From Actinoplanes sp. DH11 (GTDB lineage: Bacteria > Actinomycetota > Actinomycetes > Mycobacteriales > Micromonosporaceae), in contig NZ_JAHWGU010000011.1 in the NCBI RefSeq assembly GCF_020873875.1, forward strand, positions 124,001 through 188,000: 64,000 nucleotides of DNA, written 5' to 3'. The notes beneath the pieces were generated by a model. The model worked only from the letters and a program-made list of their open reading frames with translations, ran no database searches and was not told the DNA's origin. The position numbers and the translations under genes are program-made. Shown here one piece after another: positions 19,420 through 28,613 of the stretch (positions are counted from its first letter, which is position 1; each line of letters starts with the position of its first letter).

Positions 19420-20952
19420 ATGGGAGAACTGCAACTGCCCCCGATCGACTACGGCGCACTGGCGCCCATGTTGATCCTGTTCGGAGCCGCCTGCCTCGGT
19501 GTGCTGGTCGAGGTGATCGCCCCGCGCCGGGCGCGCCACCCGGTCCAGCTGACGCTCTCCCTGCTCGCCGTCGTGGCGGCGCTCACCGCCGTGGTGCTCC
19601 AGCGGGACACCCGGATCACCACGATCGGTGGTGCGGTCGCGATCGACGGCCCGGCGCTGTTCCTGCAGGGCGCCATCCTGGTGCTCGGCGCGGTCTCGCT
19701 GCTGCTGATCGGTGAGCGTTCGATCGAGCAGGGCGGCGCGTTCGTCTCGCAGGCCGCGATCACCGTCGGCTCGGAGAAGGACATGCGGCAGGCCGGCGGC
19801 GAGCCGGGTGCAACCGAGGTCTACCCGCTCACCCTGTTCGCCCTCGGCGGCATGATGCTCTTCGTCTCGGCGAACGACCTGCTCACCATGTTCGTGGCCC
19901 TGGAGGTATTCTCGCTGCCGCTTTACCTGCTCTGCGCGCTGGCCCGCCGCCGGCGTCTGCTGAGCCAGGAGGCAGCGCTCAAGTACTTCCTGCTCGGTTC
20001 GTACGCCTCCGCCTTCTTCCTGTTCGGCGTGGCCTTCATCTACGGCTTCGCCGGCGGGATCCGGCTCGAGGTGGTGCGGGACGCGGTGGCCAACCCGCAG
20101 AACAGCCAGGTGCTGCTGTACGCCGGCTTCGGCCTGATCGCCATCGGCCTGCTCTTCAAGGCCGCGCTGGCGCCGTTCCACGTCTGGACTCCGGATGTCT
20201 ACCAGGGCGCGCCGACACCTGTCACCGCGTTCATGGCGGCCTGCACCAAGGTTGCCGCGTTCGGCGCGCTGCTGCGCATCCTGTACGTCGCCTTCGCCGG
20301 GGTGCAGTGGGACTTCCAACCGGTCCTCGGTGTCGTCGCGGTGCTGACGATGTTCGTCGGCGCCGTCCTGGCGGTCACCCAGACCGACCTGAAGCGCCTG
20401 CTGGCCTACTCGTCGATCGCGAACGCCGGCTACCTCATGGTCGGCGTCCTCGCGATGAACGAGGAGGGCCTGAGCAGCACACTGTTCTATCTGGTGGCGT
20501 ACGGCTTCTCGGTGCTGGCGGCGTTCGCCATCCTGAGCCTGGTGCGCGACGCCGAGGGCGAGGCCACCCACCTGTCGCGCTGGGCCGGCATCGGCCGGAA
20601 GAGCCCGTTGCTGGCCGGCACGTTCACGCTGGTTCTGCTCGCCTTCGCCGGCATCCCGCTGACCAGCGGTTTCATGAGCAAGTTCGCGGTCTTCGGCGCG
20701 GCGATCGAGGGTGGCCAGACCTGGCTGGTGATCTTCGGTGTCATCTCCAGCATGCTCATCGCCTTCCCGTACCTGCGGATGGTCGTGCTGATGTGGCTCT
20801 CCGAGCCCGGTGAGTCCACTCCCTCGGTCTCCATCCCGGGCTTCCTCACCGCCACGGCCCTCGGCCTCGGTGTGATCGCCACGGTGGCCCTGGGCGTGAT
20901 CCCGGCACCGCTGCTGGACCTGACTCAGGATGCGGGACAGTTCGTCCGCTGA
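19420..20952 (+). CDS. nuoN: NADH-quinone oxidoreductase subunit N
   Basis: A 510-residue third antiporter-like subunit and last gene of the operon. Recognisable blocks are FVALEVFSLPLYLLCAL, FKAALAPFHVWTPDVYQGAP, QTDLKRLLAYSSIANAGYL and the conserved Lys/Glu pattern of the family. Compared with shorter bacterial versions it has a hydrophilic insertion near residues 110-130 (SEKDMRQAGGEPGATEV), common in actinomycetes. It starts 3 bases after the nuoM stop and is followed at 19 bases by a terminator. Confidence 0.95.
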   Translation: MGELQLPPIDYGALAPMLILFGAACLGVLVEVIAPRRARHPVQLTLSLLAVVAALTAVVLQRDTRITTIGGAVAIDGPALFLQGAILVLGAVSLLLIGERSIEQGGAFVSQAAITVGSEKDMRQAGGEPGATEVYPLTLFALGGMMLFVSANDLLTMFVALEVFSLPLYLLCALARRRRLLSQEAALKYFLLGSYASAFFLFGVAFIYGFAGGIRLEVVRDAVANPQNSQVLLYAGFGLIAIGLLFKAALAPFHVWTPDVYQGAPTPVTAFMAACTKVAAFGALLRILYVAFAGVQWDFQPVLGVVAVLTMFVGAVLAVTQTDLKRLLAYSSIANAGYLMVGVLAMNEEGLSSTLFYLVAYGFSVLAAFAILSLVRDAEGEATHLSRWAGIGRKSPLLAGTFTLVLLAFAGIPLTSGFMSKFAVFGAAIEGGQTWLVIFGVISSMLIAFPYLRMVVLMWLSEPGESTPSVSIPGFLTATALGLGVIATVALGVIPAPLLDLTQDAGQFVR

Positions 20953-20970
20953 CCGATTCAGAACAGTCGA

Positions 20971-20998
20971 CGGGTCCCGGTTGCACGACCGGGACCCG
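20971..20998 (+). terminator. Terminator of the nuo operon
   Basis: A perfect 11-base GC stem (20971-20981 with 20988-20998) and TGCACG loop lie 18 bases after the nuoN stop. There is no immediate U-tract, but AAGTTTTTGATCTTG follows about 17 bases later. Position and symmetry make it the likely end of the nuo transcript. Confidence 0.75.
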
Positions 20999-21074
20999 CC
21001 GTACATCTGCTGTCAAGTTTTTGATCTTGTCGTGCGCCACCCTGGGACAGAAACCGACGGAGGGGTATGGCATC

Positions 21075-22100
21075 GTGAGATGCGTGGTGAGCACCGGTGA
21101 TCTGACGCTGTCGTCGCTGGGCCTCGACGTCGATCCCGCATTGGACGCGTCGGTGTCGGCGACGCTGGCCGCCGTGGAGGAAGCGCTGCGCGGCCATGTC
21201 GCCAGCGCCGACCCGCTGGTGGCCGAGGCCGCGCGCCATCTCGCCGACGCCGGGGGCAAACGGTTCCGGCCGCTGCTCGTCGCGCTCGGTGCGCAGTTCG
21301 GCGACCCGTCCGCACCGCAGATCGTGGACGCGGCGAACGTGGTCGAGCTGACCCATCTGGCGACGCTCTACCACGACGACGTCATGGACGAGGCCACCGT
21401 GCGCCGCGGCGCCCCCAGCGCCAACGCGCGCTGGGGCAACTCGGTGGCGATCCTGGTCGGCGACTACCTGTTCGCCCAGGCTGCCGACCTGGCCGCCGCG
21501 CTCGGCACCGAAGCCGTCCACCTGCAGGCACAGACCTTCGCCCGCCTCGTGCACGGCCAGATCGCCGAGACGGTCGGCCCGCGCGGCAGCGACCCCATCG
21601 AGCACTACCTGCACGTCATCACCGAGAAGACCGCCTCGCTGATCGCCACCGCGGCCCGCTTCGGCGGCCTGTTCTCCGGTGCGCCGAGCACCTACGTGGA
21701 GGCCCTGGCCGGTTACGGCGAGACCATCGGCATCGCCTTCCAGCTCTCCGACGACCTGCTCGACATCGCCTCCGAGTCGGTCCAGTCCGGCAAGACCCCC
21801 GGCACCGACCTGCGCGAGGGCGTCCCAACACTGCCGGTCCTCTACGCGCTCGCCGGTGACGACACCGACGCCTCCGCGGTCCGCCTGCGCGAACTCCTCT
21901 CGGACGGCCCGATCATCGACGACGCCCGGCACGCCGAGGCGTTGACGCTGCTCCGCGAGTCGGCCGCGATGAAACAGGCCCGCGAGACGGTGCGCTCCTA
22001 CGCCGAGGAGGCGCGGGCCCAGCTGGCCCCGCTGCCCACCGGCGAGGCGCGGCGCACGATGGAGGCGCTCTGCGACTTCATCGCCGACCGTACGGGGTAG
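21075..22100 (+). CDS. Polyprenyl diphosphate synthase (probably for the menaquinone side chain)
   Basis: A 341-residue trans-isoprenyl diphosphate synthase. The two Mg-binding Asp-rich motifs are DDVMD near residue 101 and FQLSDDLLD near 222-230, with GGKRFRPLL and LLVGDYLFA also present. These enzymes extend farnesyl or geranylgeranyl diphosphate with isopentenyl diphosphate to a long chain. Placement straight after nuo and near mqnC/menG suggests it supplies the menaquinone tail; chain length cannot be read from sequence. GTG 21075 is chosen because GGAGGGG (21059-21065) lies 9 bases upstream; GTG 21084 or 21087 are alternatives. It probably has its own promoter, since the nuo terminator precedes it. 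Confidence 0.9.
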   Translation: MRCVVSTGDLTLSSLGLDVDPALDASVSATLAAVEEALRGHVASADPLVAEAARHLADAGGKRFRPLLVALGAQFGDPSAPQIVDAANVVELTHLATLYHDDVMDEATVRRGAPSANARWGNSVAILVGDYLFAQAADLAAALGTEAVHLQAQTFARLVHGQIAETVGPRGSDPIEHYLHVITEKTASLIATAARFGGLFSGAPSTYVEALAGYGETIGIAFQLSDDLLDIASESVQSGKTPGTDLREGVPTLPVLYALAGDDTDASAVRLRELLSDGPIIDDARHAEALTLLRESAAMKQARETVRSYAEEARAQLAPLPTGEARRTMEALCDFIADRTG

Positions 22101-22129
22101 GGCCCGCCCCGGCCCCCTCGGCGTCGCTG

Positions 22130-22144
22130 TGTCACCCCGTGACA
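22130..22144. terminator. Short dyad between convergent genes
   Basis: TGTCAC and GTGACA (22130-22135, 22139-22144) form a perfect 6-base dyad around CCC in the gap between the synthase and the convergent MFS gene. It could be a weak bidirectional terminator or a binding site; a related GTTGTCAC follows at 22158. The rest of the 144-base gap shows nothing clear. Confidence 0.3.
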
Positions 22145-22244
22145 TAGTCAACACAAAGTTGTCACGTCCGCACCGGCCGTAACGCCACAGCTGCCATCCC
22201 CGCGATGCCCGGGCTGAGCCGGTTGCGTGGCGGCGAGATCGGGC

Positions 22245-23429
22245 CTACGCGCGTGCGTGGCGGCGTAGCAGGCGGCTTCCGAAGAGCATCAGGACGGCGG
22301 CCGACACCATCGCGGCGGCGCCGGACATCCACATGGCCGGATAGCCGGCCAGGTCGGCGACCGCGCCGAGGCCAAGAGGTCCCACGCAGCCGCCGGCGTA
22401 CACCCCGGTCTGCGTGATCGACGTGGCCGCCGCCGGAGCCTGCGGGTGCAGCCGCACCACGGCGAAGGTCATCAGGCCCGGCCAGGCCCAGCCGAAACCG
22501 AAGCCTGTCGCGATTCCGGCGACCAAGGCCACCGGCCCCGGGACCGCGAGCAGCGCCAGACCGGCCGCCCCCGTGGCGAGCAGGGCCGCGATGACCCCGA
22601 CCTGCCGTTCCGGGTGGTGGTCGGCCTGCCAGCCACCGAGGACCCGGGCCAGCGCACAGATCGCGCCGCCGAGGGTGAGCGCCAGACCGGCCGATCCCGG
22701 TTCGATGCCCCGGTCGACGGCGGAGGAGACGACGAAGGTGCCGAGCGCGTTCGCGGATCCGGCGGCAAGCATTGCCGCGAGACCGATGACGATCAGTGCG
22801 GTGGTGGCCTGACCGGACTCCGTGGCCGTCCGTTTCCGCCGGGTTTCCCGGGGCACCAGCGGGATGGTGGCGCTCGCGGCCACGGCGGCGATGACGAAGG
22901 CCCAGCGCCAGCCGACGGTGAGGGCGACTACCGGTACGGCTGCTCCGGCGAGGAGGGTGCTGACCGGGATGGCTGCCTGTTTGATGCCGAATGTCAGGCC
23001 CTGCCGGTGGGTCGGCACGTGCCGGGACAGGCTGGTGTTGCTGGCGAGCTGGCCGAGCGCGTTGGCCCCGGCGCCGAGGGCGAGGATCGCGACGAGCGTC
23101 CACAGTGATCGGGCGAGGCCGGCGACGGCGAGCAGGGAGACGGCCGCGAGGGCGATGCCGGCGCGGGCGATCCGGGTCGCTCCGTAACGTTCGACGAGGG
23201 CGCCGGCCGGGATCGAGGCGAGCGCGCTCGCTCCGAAGTAGGCGGAAACCGCGAGACCGAGGCCGGCGGGGGAGAAATCGAGCTCTTCGCCGACCTGAAC
23301 GGCGAGACCTCCGACCAGGAAGACCGGTATCGAAACAGCGATCGTCGTGGTAAGTGCGCCGACCGTCGCCCACCCCGCGTTGGAGCTGGTGGAACCGGTT
23401 CCGCTCGAATCGATCATCGGCTTGTGCAC
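22245..23429 (-). CDS. MFS transporter
   Basis: A 394-residue major facilitator with about twelve hydrophobic helices. The motif-A-like loop between helices 2 and 3 reads GALVERYGATRIARAGI. The central hydrophilic linker is RETRRKRTATESGQ. It resembles the cyanate/nitrate-like and CynX-type MFS permeases, but substrate is not predictable. Start is GTG 23429 or ATG 23417; neither has a clear ribosome-binding site. It is divergent from an IclR regulator with 153 bases between them, so that regulator probably controls it; the shared gap contains short AT-rich dyads (TCACACCC/GGGTG-type and CGATCGTGATC near 23505) that could be operators. Confidence 0.85.
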   Translation of the reverse strand: MHKPMIDSSGTGSTSSNAGWATVGALTTTIAVSIPVFLVGGLAVQVGEELDFSPAGLGLAVSAYFGASALASIPAGALVERYGATRIARAGIALAAVSLLAVAGLARSLWTLVAILALGAGANALGQLASNTSLSRHVPTHRQGLTFGIKQAAIPVSTLLAGAAVPVVALTVGWRWAFVIAAVAASATIPLVPRETRRKRTATESGQATTALIVIGLAAMLAAGSANALGTFVVSSAVDRGIEPGSAGLALTLGGAICALARVLGGWQADHHPERQVGVIAALLATGAAGLALLAVPGPVALVAGIATGFGFGWAWPGLMTFAVVRLHPQAPAAATSITQTGVYAGGCVGPLGLGAVADLAGYPAMWMSGAAAMVSAAVLMLFGSRLLRRHARA

Positions 23430-23582
23430 TCGACTCAGGCTAAGTCAGACATGGCACGTTCGGCTGCGGACAGTCCTATTGATCACACCCGCTGTGTAAA
23501 TCGATCGTGATCCACATGCTTTTGGCATTCCGTCGACGAACGTTTCTTCATATGGTGTAAGTCCCTGGCCTCGGAGGTAGCT

Positions 23583-24377
23583 GTGCGTGACCCCCTAGCG
23601 GAGCCGTCAGATCTCATCCGGAGCGTGTCGCGTGCCCTGCGCGTGCTGGAATCGGTCGGTCGTGCTCCGCGTGGACTCACCGTGAAGCAGATCGCCCGGC
23701 GGTGCGAGCTGACCGTCGCGACGACCTATCACCTGGTGCGGACGCTCGCCTACGAGGGGTACGTGATCCGCCGCGAGGACGGCACGTACATCGTCGGGCT
23801 GGAGATCGCCGATCGGTACCGTGAGCTGGTCTCGGCGTTCCGTGGCCCACCCGCCGTCGGTGAGGCGCTGCGCCGGGCCGCGCTGGACACCGGGTACAGC
23901 CATTACCTGGGCCGGTTCGTCGGCGGCCGGATCGCGGTGACCGCGTCGGCGGAGGGCGCCCGGTCGCCGTTCCTGGACGACGTCGCCCCCGGATTCGACG
24001 AGGGCGGCCACGCCACCGCGCTCGGCAAGGCGCTGCTCGCCACCCTTACGCCGGACCAGCGGTCGCGCTATCTGCGCGACTACGGGATGCGCGGGTTCAC
24101 GCCGGCGACCCTGACCACGCCGGAGGCCCTCGAGGCCGACCTGGCCGCCGGGGAGCGGCGCGGCATGCAGATCGAAATGGGACAGTTCCGGCAGGGGCTG
24201 GCCTCGGCGGCCGTGGTCGTCGTCGCCGACCGCGACATGGAACGCCGCCTCGTTCTGGCCTGCTCCATGCCGGCGGCGGAGATGCTGACCTCGGCCCGCG
24301 TGGTGCGGGCGAAACTCACCGCGGCGGCGCGGAACGTGGCCGAGGCGCTGTCCGGCGGCGAATCCGCGACCGCCTGA
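23583..24377 (+). CDS. IclR-family transcriptional regulator
   Basis: A 264-residue regulator with an N-terminal winged helix-turn-helix (about residues 12-75: SVSRALRVLESVGRAPRG, LTVKQIARRCELTVATTYH) and a C-terminal effector-binding GAF-like domain containing GHATALGKALLATL, the standard IclR signature. The length is typical. GTG 23583 has GGAGGT at 23574-23579, a good spacing. It faces away from the MFS transporter gene and is likely to regulate it in response to the transported compound, which is unknown. Confidence 0.9.
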   Translation: MRDPLAEPSDLIRSVSRALRVLESVGRAPRGLTVKQIARRCELTVATTYHLVRTLAYEGYVIRREDGTYIVGLEIADRYRELVSAFRGPPAVGEALRRAALDTGYSHYLGRFVGGRIAVTASAEGARSPFLDDVAPGFDEGGHATALGKALLATLTPDQRSRYLRDYGMRGFTPATLTTPEALEADLAAGERRGMQIEMGQFRQGLASAAVVVVADRDMERRLVLACSMPAAEMLTSARVVRAKLTAAARNVAEALSGGESATA

Positions 24378-24550
24378 AAGCGATCGCCCGGAAACGATCT
24401 TTGACAGGGCCCGCTCGAACGCCGCGACCCGTGGCTCTGCGCGATCGAACCGCCACGGCCTGACCGGGGGCGCTAAGGAGCCGTTGAACCCTAGCGCCGC
24501 ATGCCGCGTACCAGACATCGGGACGGGCGAGCCGGCGGGAGGCGGTAGTC

Positions 24551-25240
24551 ATGCGGTGCGAGGACGGGCACGACGACGCCGCCTACGTCCTCGGCGCGCT
24601 GTCGCCGGGTGAGCGGGCGGCGTACGAGAATCACCTGGCCAGTTGCTCCTTCTGCCGGGAGGCCGTCGCCGATCTGGCCCGGGTCCCGGACATGCTGGAC
24701 CGCCTCGACGCCGACGAGTTCGCCCGCCTGCTCGACCCCACCCTGTCCACGTCGTACCCGCCCCGGACGCCGCAGGCTCCGACCCGGAACCGTAAACGCG
24801 TCCGCTCCCTGCCGATCCGGCTCGCCAGCACGGCCGCCGCCGCGGTGCTCATCCTGCTGATCGGCGGCGGCGTCGTGGCGTGGAGCAACGACCAGCAGGC
24901 GCCCGCCGGGCCGCCGTCGGGCCCGGCCGTGGCGATGACACCTGTCGACGACGTCTCCGCGATCACCGCGACCGTCCGGCTCACGAACACCGCCGGTGGC
25001 ACCAAGGTGGAGATGCTCTGCTCGTACAGCGAGACGGCGGACCGGGCCTACACGTTCCGGCTCATCGCGTACGGGCCGGACGAGCAGAAGGAACAACTCG
25101 GCTCCTGGCTGGCGCAACCCGGCACGGAGTTCCGGATGCCCGGTGCCACCCACTTCGGCGAGGGCAGCCTGTCGCGGCTGGAGATCGTGCGGTTCGACGG
25201 CAAGGCCGTGCTGTCCTACAAGCCGCCCGGCTTCGACTGA
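24551..25240 (+). CDS. Zinc-finger anti-sigma-like membrane protein, no adjacent sigma factor
   Basis: A 229-residue single-pass membrane protein. The N-terminus has the HX3CX2C motif of zinc-binding anti-sigma domains (H28, C32, C35 in HLASCSFC) within a short helical domain (AYVLGALSPGERAAYENHL). One hydrophobic helix spans about residues 90-110, and the ~115-residue C-terminal part, expected outside the cell, has no recognised fold. Proteins of this type inhibit ECF sigma factors, whose genes normally sit directly upstream; here the upstream gene is an IclR regulator. Start ATG is well supported by GGGAGGCGG. The 173-base gap before it contains a GGCGCTA/TAGCGCC dyad (about 24469-24500) that may be regulatory. 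Confidence 0.75.
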   Translation: MRCEDGHDDAAYVLGALSPGERAAYENHLASCSFCREAVADLARVPDMLDRLDADEFARLLDPTLSTSYPPRTPQAPTRNRKRVRSLPIRLASTAAAAVLILLIGGGVVAWSNDQQAPAGPPSGPAVAMTPVDDVSAITATVRLTNTAGGTKVEMLCSYSETADRAYTFRLIAYGPDEQKEQLGSWLAQPGTEFRMPGATHFGEGSLSRLEIVRFDGKAVLSYKPPGFD

Positions 25241-25246
25241 GCGACC

Positions 25247-26185
25247 TCAGCGTGCGGGCAGGGCGGTCGCGGTGGCGGCCGCCGCCTCGGCTGCCGCCCG
25301 GTTCCGGGCCTGCATCCGGGCGTTCCGGATGCCGTCCACCGTGAAAATCATCAGCGCCACCCAGACCAGGCCGAAACCGGCGATCCGGGCCGGCGGCATC
25401 GGCTCGTGGTAGAGCAGCACACCGCAGGCCAGCTGGAGGATCGGCGCGACGTACTGGAGGATGCCGAGGCCGACGAGCGGCACCCGGTTGGCCGCGCCGG
25501 CGAAGAGCAGCAGCGGGACAGCGGTGAACACCCCGGAGACCAGCAGCAGTACGGTGTGCGTCGCCGACACGTGCCCGAACTGGGCGCCGCCGTCGATGTT
25601 CAGCCAGGTCAGGTACGCGAGGGCGGGCAGTGCCAGGACGCCCGACTCGACGAACAGGCCCTCGGCCGGCGGCAGCGACATCCGCTTCTTGATCAAGCCG
25701 TAGGAGCCGAACGAGGCGGCCAGGGTGAGCGCGACGTACGGCAGGTGTCCGTAATCGATGGTGAGGATCGCGACCGCGAGTGCGCCGATGCCGACGGCCG
25801 CCCACTGCCAGCTCCGCAGCCGCTCGTGCAGCACGGTGACGCCGAGCAGGACCACGACAAGGGGCGTGATGAAGTAGCCGAGCGCGGTCTCCACCACCCG
25901 GGACGAGTTGACCGCCCAGATGTAGGTGCCCCAGTTGACACCGATCAGCAGCGCGGCCAGGGAGACCCCGGCGAGCAGACGCGGGGTGCGCAGGATCCGG
26001 CCCAGGAAGGCCCAGTTGCGCATCACGGTGAGCAGCAGCGCCACGAAGACGACCGACCAGAGGATCCGGTGCCCGAGGATCTCCAGCGCCGGTGATGGCT
26101 GCAGCAATTTGAAGTAGATGGGGAAGAAACCCCAGAGCGTGTACGCCGTCAGGCCGTACAGGTATCCGCGCCGCTCGTCGCTCAT
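25247..26185 (-). CDS. rarD: RarD-like EamA-family permease
   Basis: A 312-residue integral membrane protein with about ten helices, built from two EamA repeats. The opening GYLYGLTAYTLWGFFPIYFK and the block IGVNWGTYIWAVN are characteristic of the RarD group, drug/metabolite transporter superfamily. The substrate is unknown. ATG 26185 is preferred to the upstream start at 26242 because the protein then begins MSDERRGYLYGL as in relatives and a G-rich ribosome-binding site lies close upstream. It is convergent with the anti-sigma gene, only six bases apart. Confidence 0.88.
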   Translation of the reverse strand: MSDERRGYLYGLTAYTLWGFFPIYFKLLQPSPALEILGHRILWSVVFVALLLTVMRNWAFLGRILRTPRLLAGVSLAALLIGVNWGTYIWAVNSSRVVETALGYFITPLVVVLLGVTVLHERLRSWQWAAVGIGALAVAILTIDYGHLPYVALTLAASFGSYGLIKKRMSLPPAEGLFVESGVLALPALAYLTWLNIDGGAQFGHVSATHTVLLLVSGVFTAVPLLLFAGAANRVPLVGLGILQYVAPILQLACGVLLYHEPMPPARIAGFGLVWVALMIFTVDGIRNARMQARNRAAAEAAAATATALPAR

Positions 26186-26309
26186 GCCCCCACGGTAAGG
26201 GCTCCGACCGGAATCGGTCCTTGCTGATATGGGCCAGGTCACGAGGCCAATTCGTGGTGGCTGGCCTGCTTCGGCGGGGACACCGTCGCCGGTGGCCCCG
26301 CCGGCCGGG

Positions 26310-26690
26310 TCAGTCGTCGCCGTCCGGGACCAGCATGTTGAGTACCCAGCTCACGACGCCGACCAGGAGTGCGCCGAGGAGGGCGGCCGGCCAGAAGCTG
26401 TCGACGTGGAAGCCGAGACCCAGCTCGCCGGCGATCCAGCTGGTGAGCATGAAGAGCAGGCCGTTCACGACGAGCGCGATCAGGCCGAGCGTGAGAACGT
26501 ACAGCCCGCAGCCGAGAACCTTGATGATCGGCCGCAGGATCGCGTTGACCACACCGAAGATCACTGCGACCGCGACAAGCGTGCCGGCCTTGCCGCCCGC
26601 CGAATCCGAGGTGAGGTCGATTCCGTCGATCACCAGGGTCGCGATCCACAGTGAGACGGCCGTGATCAGAAGCCGGATGAGGATGCCCAT
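26310..26690 (-). CDS. Phage holin family 4-like membrane protein
   Basis: A 126-residue protein with four hydrophobic segments (from about residues 4, 38, 58 and 92). It matches the small membrane-protein family (Phage_holin_4_2 type) found as single-copy genes in many bacteria: ILIRLLITAVSLWIATL, VVNAILRPIIKVL and LTSWIAGELGLGFHVD. Despite the family name there is no phage context, and a lysis role should not be assumed. ATG 26690 gives the usual MGILIRLL start; an upstream in-frame codon at 26708 is less likely. Confidence 0.8.
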   Translation of the reverse strand: MGILIRLLITAVSLWIATLVIDGIDLTSDSAGGKAGTLVAVAVIFGVVNAILRPIIKVLGCGLYVLTLGLIALVVNGLLFMLTSWIAGELGLGFHVDSFWPAALLGALLVGVVSWVLNMLVPDGDD

Positions 26691-26713
26691 GGCACGCGAT
26701 GGTGCCACGCGCG

Positions 26714-26730
26714 CGCACCCGTTGGGTGCG
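26714..26730 (-). terminator. Small hairpin after eccE
   Basis: CGCACCC (26714-26720) and GGGTGCG (26724-26730) make a 7-base stem with a 3-base loop between the end of eccE and the start of the holin-like gene, both on the minus strand. It may end the eccE transcript, although it lies 15 bases past the stop and has no U-tract. Confidence 0.4.
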
Positions 26731-26744
26731 ACACCCCGCGATCT

Positions 26745-28613
26745 TCAGTCCGGTGATCCTCGCAATGGCGACTTACCACCGATATTGCGCTGCGCGGGGT
26801 GGCCGATCAGGACTTTCTCGACCGACGTGGGCGACAGCGCGGCCCATCGGACCGACTCGTCGCTGATCACCGCGATCATGCCGGGTGGCATCCGGGGCAG
26901 CAGGTCGGCGGCGCTGCCGAGGGCGACCGCGGAACCGACGACGGCGGCCTCCGCCTCGGTGAGCGGTTGCAGGAGAAGAAGGTCGGCGGAGGCGGCGGTG
27001 TCCGCGTCCGCCCGGTCGAGAACGGTCATGGTGGTGACCCACGGCAGGTCTGCGGGCGGCGCCGGGGAGTCCGACGCGGGTGGCCGGGACGGCGGGGCCG
27101 GGAGAGCTCGCGGATCGGGGTGGGCAGTTGTCTCGTCGATCAGCAGGGTCGGGCGCAGCGGGGATCCGCCCGGGACGCTGCGGGCGGTGCCGGGCTGGAG
27201 GAACAGGTCGTCGCCGCCGAGAGCGTGCCGCAGCGGGGCCCACGTGGCCGGGTGGTTCGTGCGGACCACGACACGGGCGCCGGCGCCGAGAGCCCGGAAG
27301 GCGATCAATTGGGTGCAACGGGGGCCGGCGACCAGGACCGCGGTGGTGTGCCGCGGGCGGAACAGGCGGGCCAGCACCGGGCGGTCGTGGCGGTTGCGGC
27401 CCAGCAGGACACCGTGATCCAACGCTGGCAGGGCCGGGTCGCCGAGGCGGGACGACGTGTCGCCGGGCCGAGGGTGGGGCGGCGGCCGGTGGCGATCAGC
27501 CGGCGACGGGTCATGGGGGCGCAGGGCGGGGGAGGGGCCGCCGGGATGGGAGGTGCCTGCGGGCGGGCCGGGGTGCGTTGTCAGGTTCAGGGTGGCGGGA
27601 TGGACGGCCAGGGGGAGGGTGGCGGTCAGGGCCGGCAGGTGGGCGCCGTCCAGGCGGTGGGCGGTCATCCGCTCGGACGCGAGGATCTGGTGCAGTGCCT
27701 GTGCCGCTTGGTCCAGGGCCGCTTCGTCGGGCGCCGCGAGCCGGGTCAGGAGCGTGAACGTGCCGGCTTCCGGGGTGAGCGCCACGGTCGACGCGGTGGC
27801 GGGCGTGTGCAGGAGGCGGGACAGCAGGTGGGCGGTGATGCCGGTGCCGGGTCCCGGGTCGCAGCGGAACGTCGCCTGCTGCTGTCCGCCCACGGTGATG
27901 CCATGCCATTGCTCGCTGAGCGTCGGATGCCCTCCTGCGTGTGCCAGGTCGCTCGTAGCCCGTACCGCCGATGCCTCGTCCAACAGCCTGGCATCCGGAT
28001 CGCGCAGCTTGCGCACCATTTTTCGCACCGCCGACGGCAGCGGTTCGGCGCTGTCGTGCGGAACCCGGATCGCCAGCACCGCACGGAACTGCGCCAGTGA
28101 ATCCTCGGGGTTCAGGGCTCGGTAGGAGGTCGCCGCGGGGTCGGTGCGAAGGCCTGGCGCAGGCATCCCGGTCAGGATCAGCTGGAGGTGGATGCTCGGA
28201 TCGTTCCCGGTCAGCAGAGTCTCGAGCGCGGGTGTCCGGCCCAGCTCGAGGAGCACCGTCGAACCCCTGTCCCCGACAAGCACGGCAACCGGCTCACCGT
28301 AGATGTTCGCCGAGGTCAGCCGAGTGCGGGGAGCCGCAGAGGCGAGCAGTGCGAAGGGGGCGCCGAGCCGGGTGGTGCGGCGGCGCGCAACGAATCGCAC
28401 CCGGACACCGAACCATTGGAAAGCCCAGCGGTCGCGGACCCGCACCCAGGTCAGTGCGAGCACGCCGGCGGCGCCTGCCGCGGCTGCCGCCGATGCGAGA
28501 TCGCCGCCTGCGGCACCGAGAAGAAGGAGGGCGGCGGCGGCTTGGGTGGCGAGCAGCTGATTGAGGCGTACGCGGAGAAGTCGTCCATGTCGGACAAGAT
28601 GCGTCGTGGTCAG
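26745..28613 (-). CDS. eccE: Type VII secretion protein EccE (apparent CTG start)
   Basis: A 622-residue membrane component of an ESX/type VII secretion system. Two N-terminal hydrophobic segments (LLATQAAAALLLLGAAGG and ASAAAAAGAAGVLALTWV) lead into the EccE signature VRVRDRWAFQWFGVRVRF, and the C-terminus has DRADADTAASADLLLLQPL. If translation began at GTG 28463 both membrane segments would be lost. The frame has no ATG, GTG or TTG between that codon and the in-frame TGA at 28647-28649, but CTG at 28611-28613 lies 9 bases after a near-perfect GGGGGAGGT; I take it as the start. EccB, EccC, EccD and MycP are absent from the window. A Pro/Ser-rich stretch lies in the middle of the protein. 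Divergent from two WXG100 genes. Confidence 0.85.
   Translation of the reverse strand: MTTTHLVRHGRLLRVRLNQLLATQAAAALLLLGAAGGDLASAAAAAGAAGVLALTWVRVRDRWAFQWFGVRVRFVARRRTTRLGAPFALLASAAPRTRLTSANIYGEPVAVLVGDRGSTVLLELGRTPALETLLTGNDPSIHLQLILTGMPAPGLRTDPAATSYRALNPEDSLAQFRAVLAIRVPHDSAEPLPSAVRKMVRKLRDPDARLLDEASAVRATSDLAHAGGHPTLSEQWHGITVGGQQQATFRCDPGPGTGITAHLLSRLLHTPATASTVALTPEAGTFTLLTRLAAPDEAALDQAAQALHQILASERMTAHRLDGAHLPALTATLPLAVHPATLNLTTHPGPPAGTSHPGGPSPALRPHDPSPADRHRPPPHPRPGDTSSRLGDPALPALDHGVLLGRNRHDRPVLARLFRPRHTTAVLVAGPRCTQLIAFRALGAGARVVVRTNHPATWAPLRHALGGDDLFLQPGTARSVPGGSPLRPTLLIDETTAHPDPRALPAPPSRPPASDSPAPPADLPWVTTMTVLDRADADTAASADLLLLQPLTEAEAAVVGSAVALGSAADLLPRMPPGMIAVISDESVRWAALSPTSVEKVLIGHPAQRNIGGKSPLRGSPD

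Noticed and set aside
17995-21006. 1,003-codon minus-strand open frame opposite nuoM and nuoN
   Set aside because: The frame mirrors third-position GC bias of real genes; its translation is His/Arg/Gln/Glu-rich with no domain, and the plus strand encodes complete NuoM and NuoN.
26310-26690. Prophage remnant suggested by the holin-like gene
   Set aside because: The family occurs widely as a chromosomal membrane protein, and no lysin, capsid, integrase or other phage gene is nearby.
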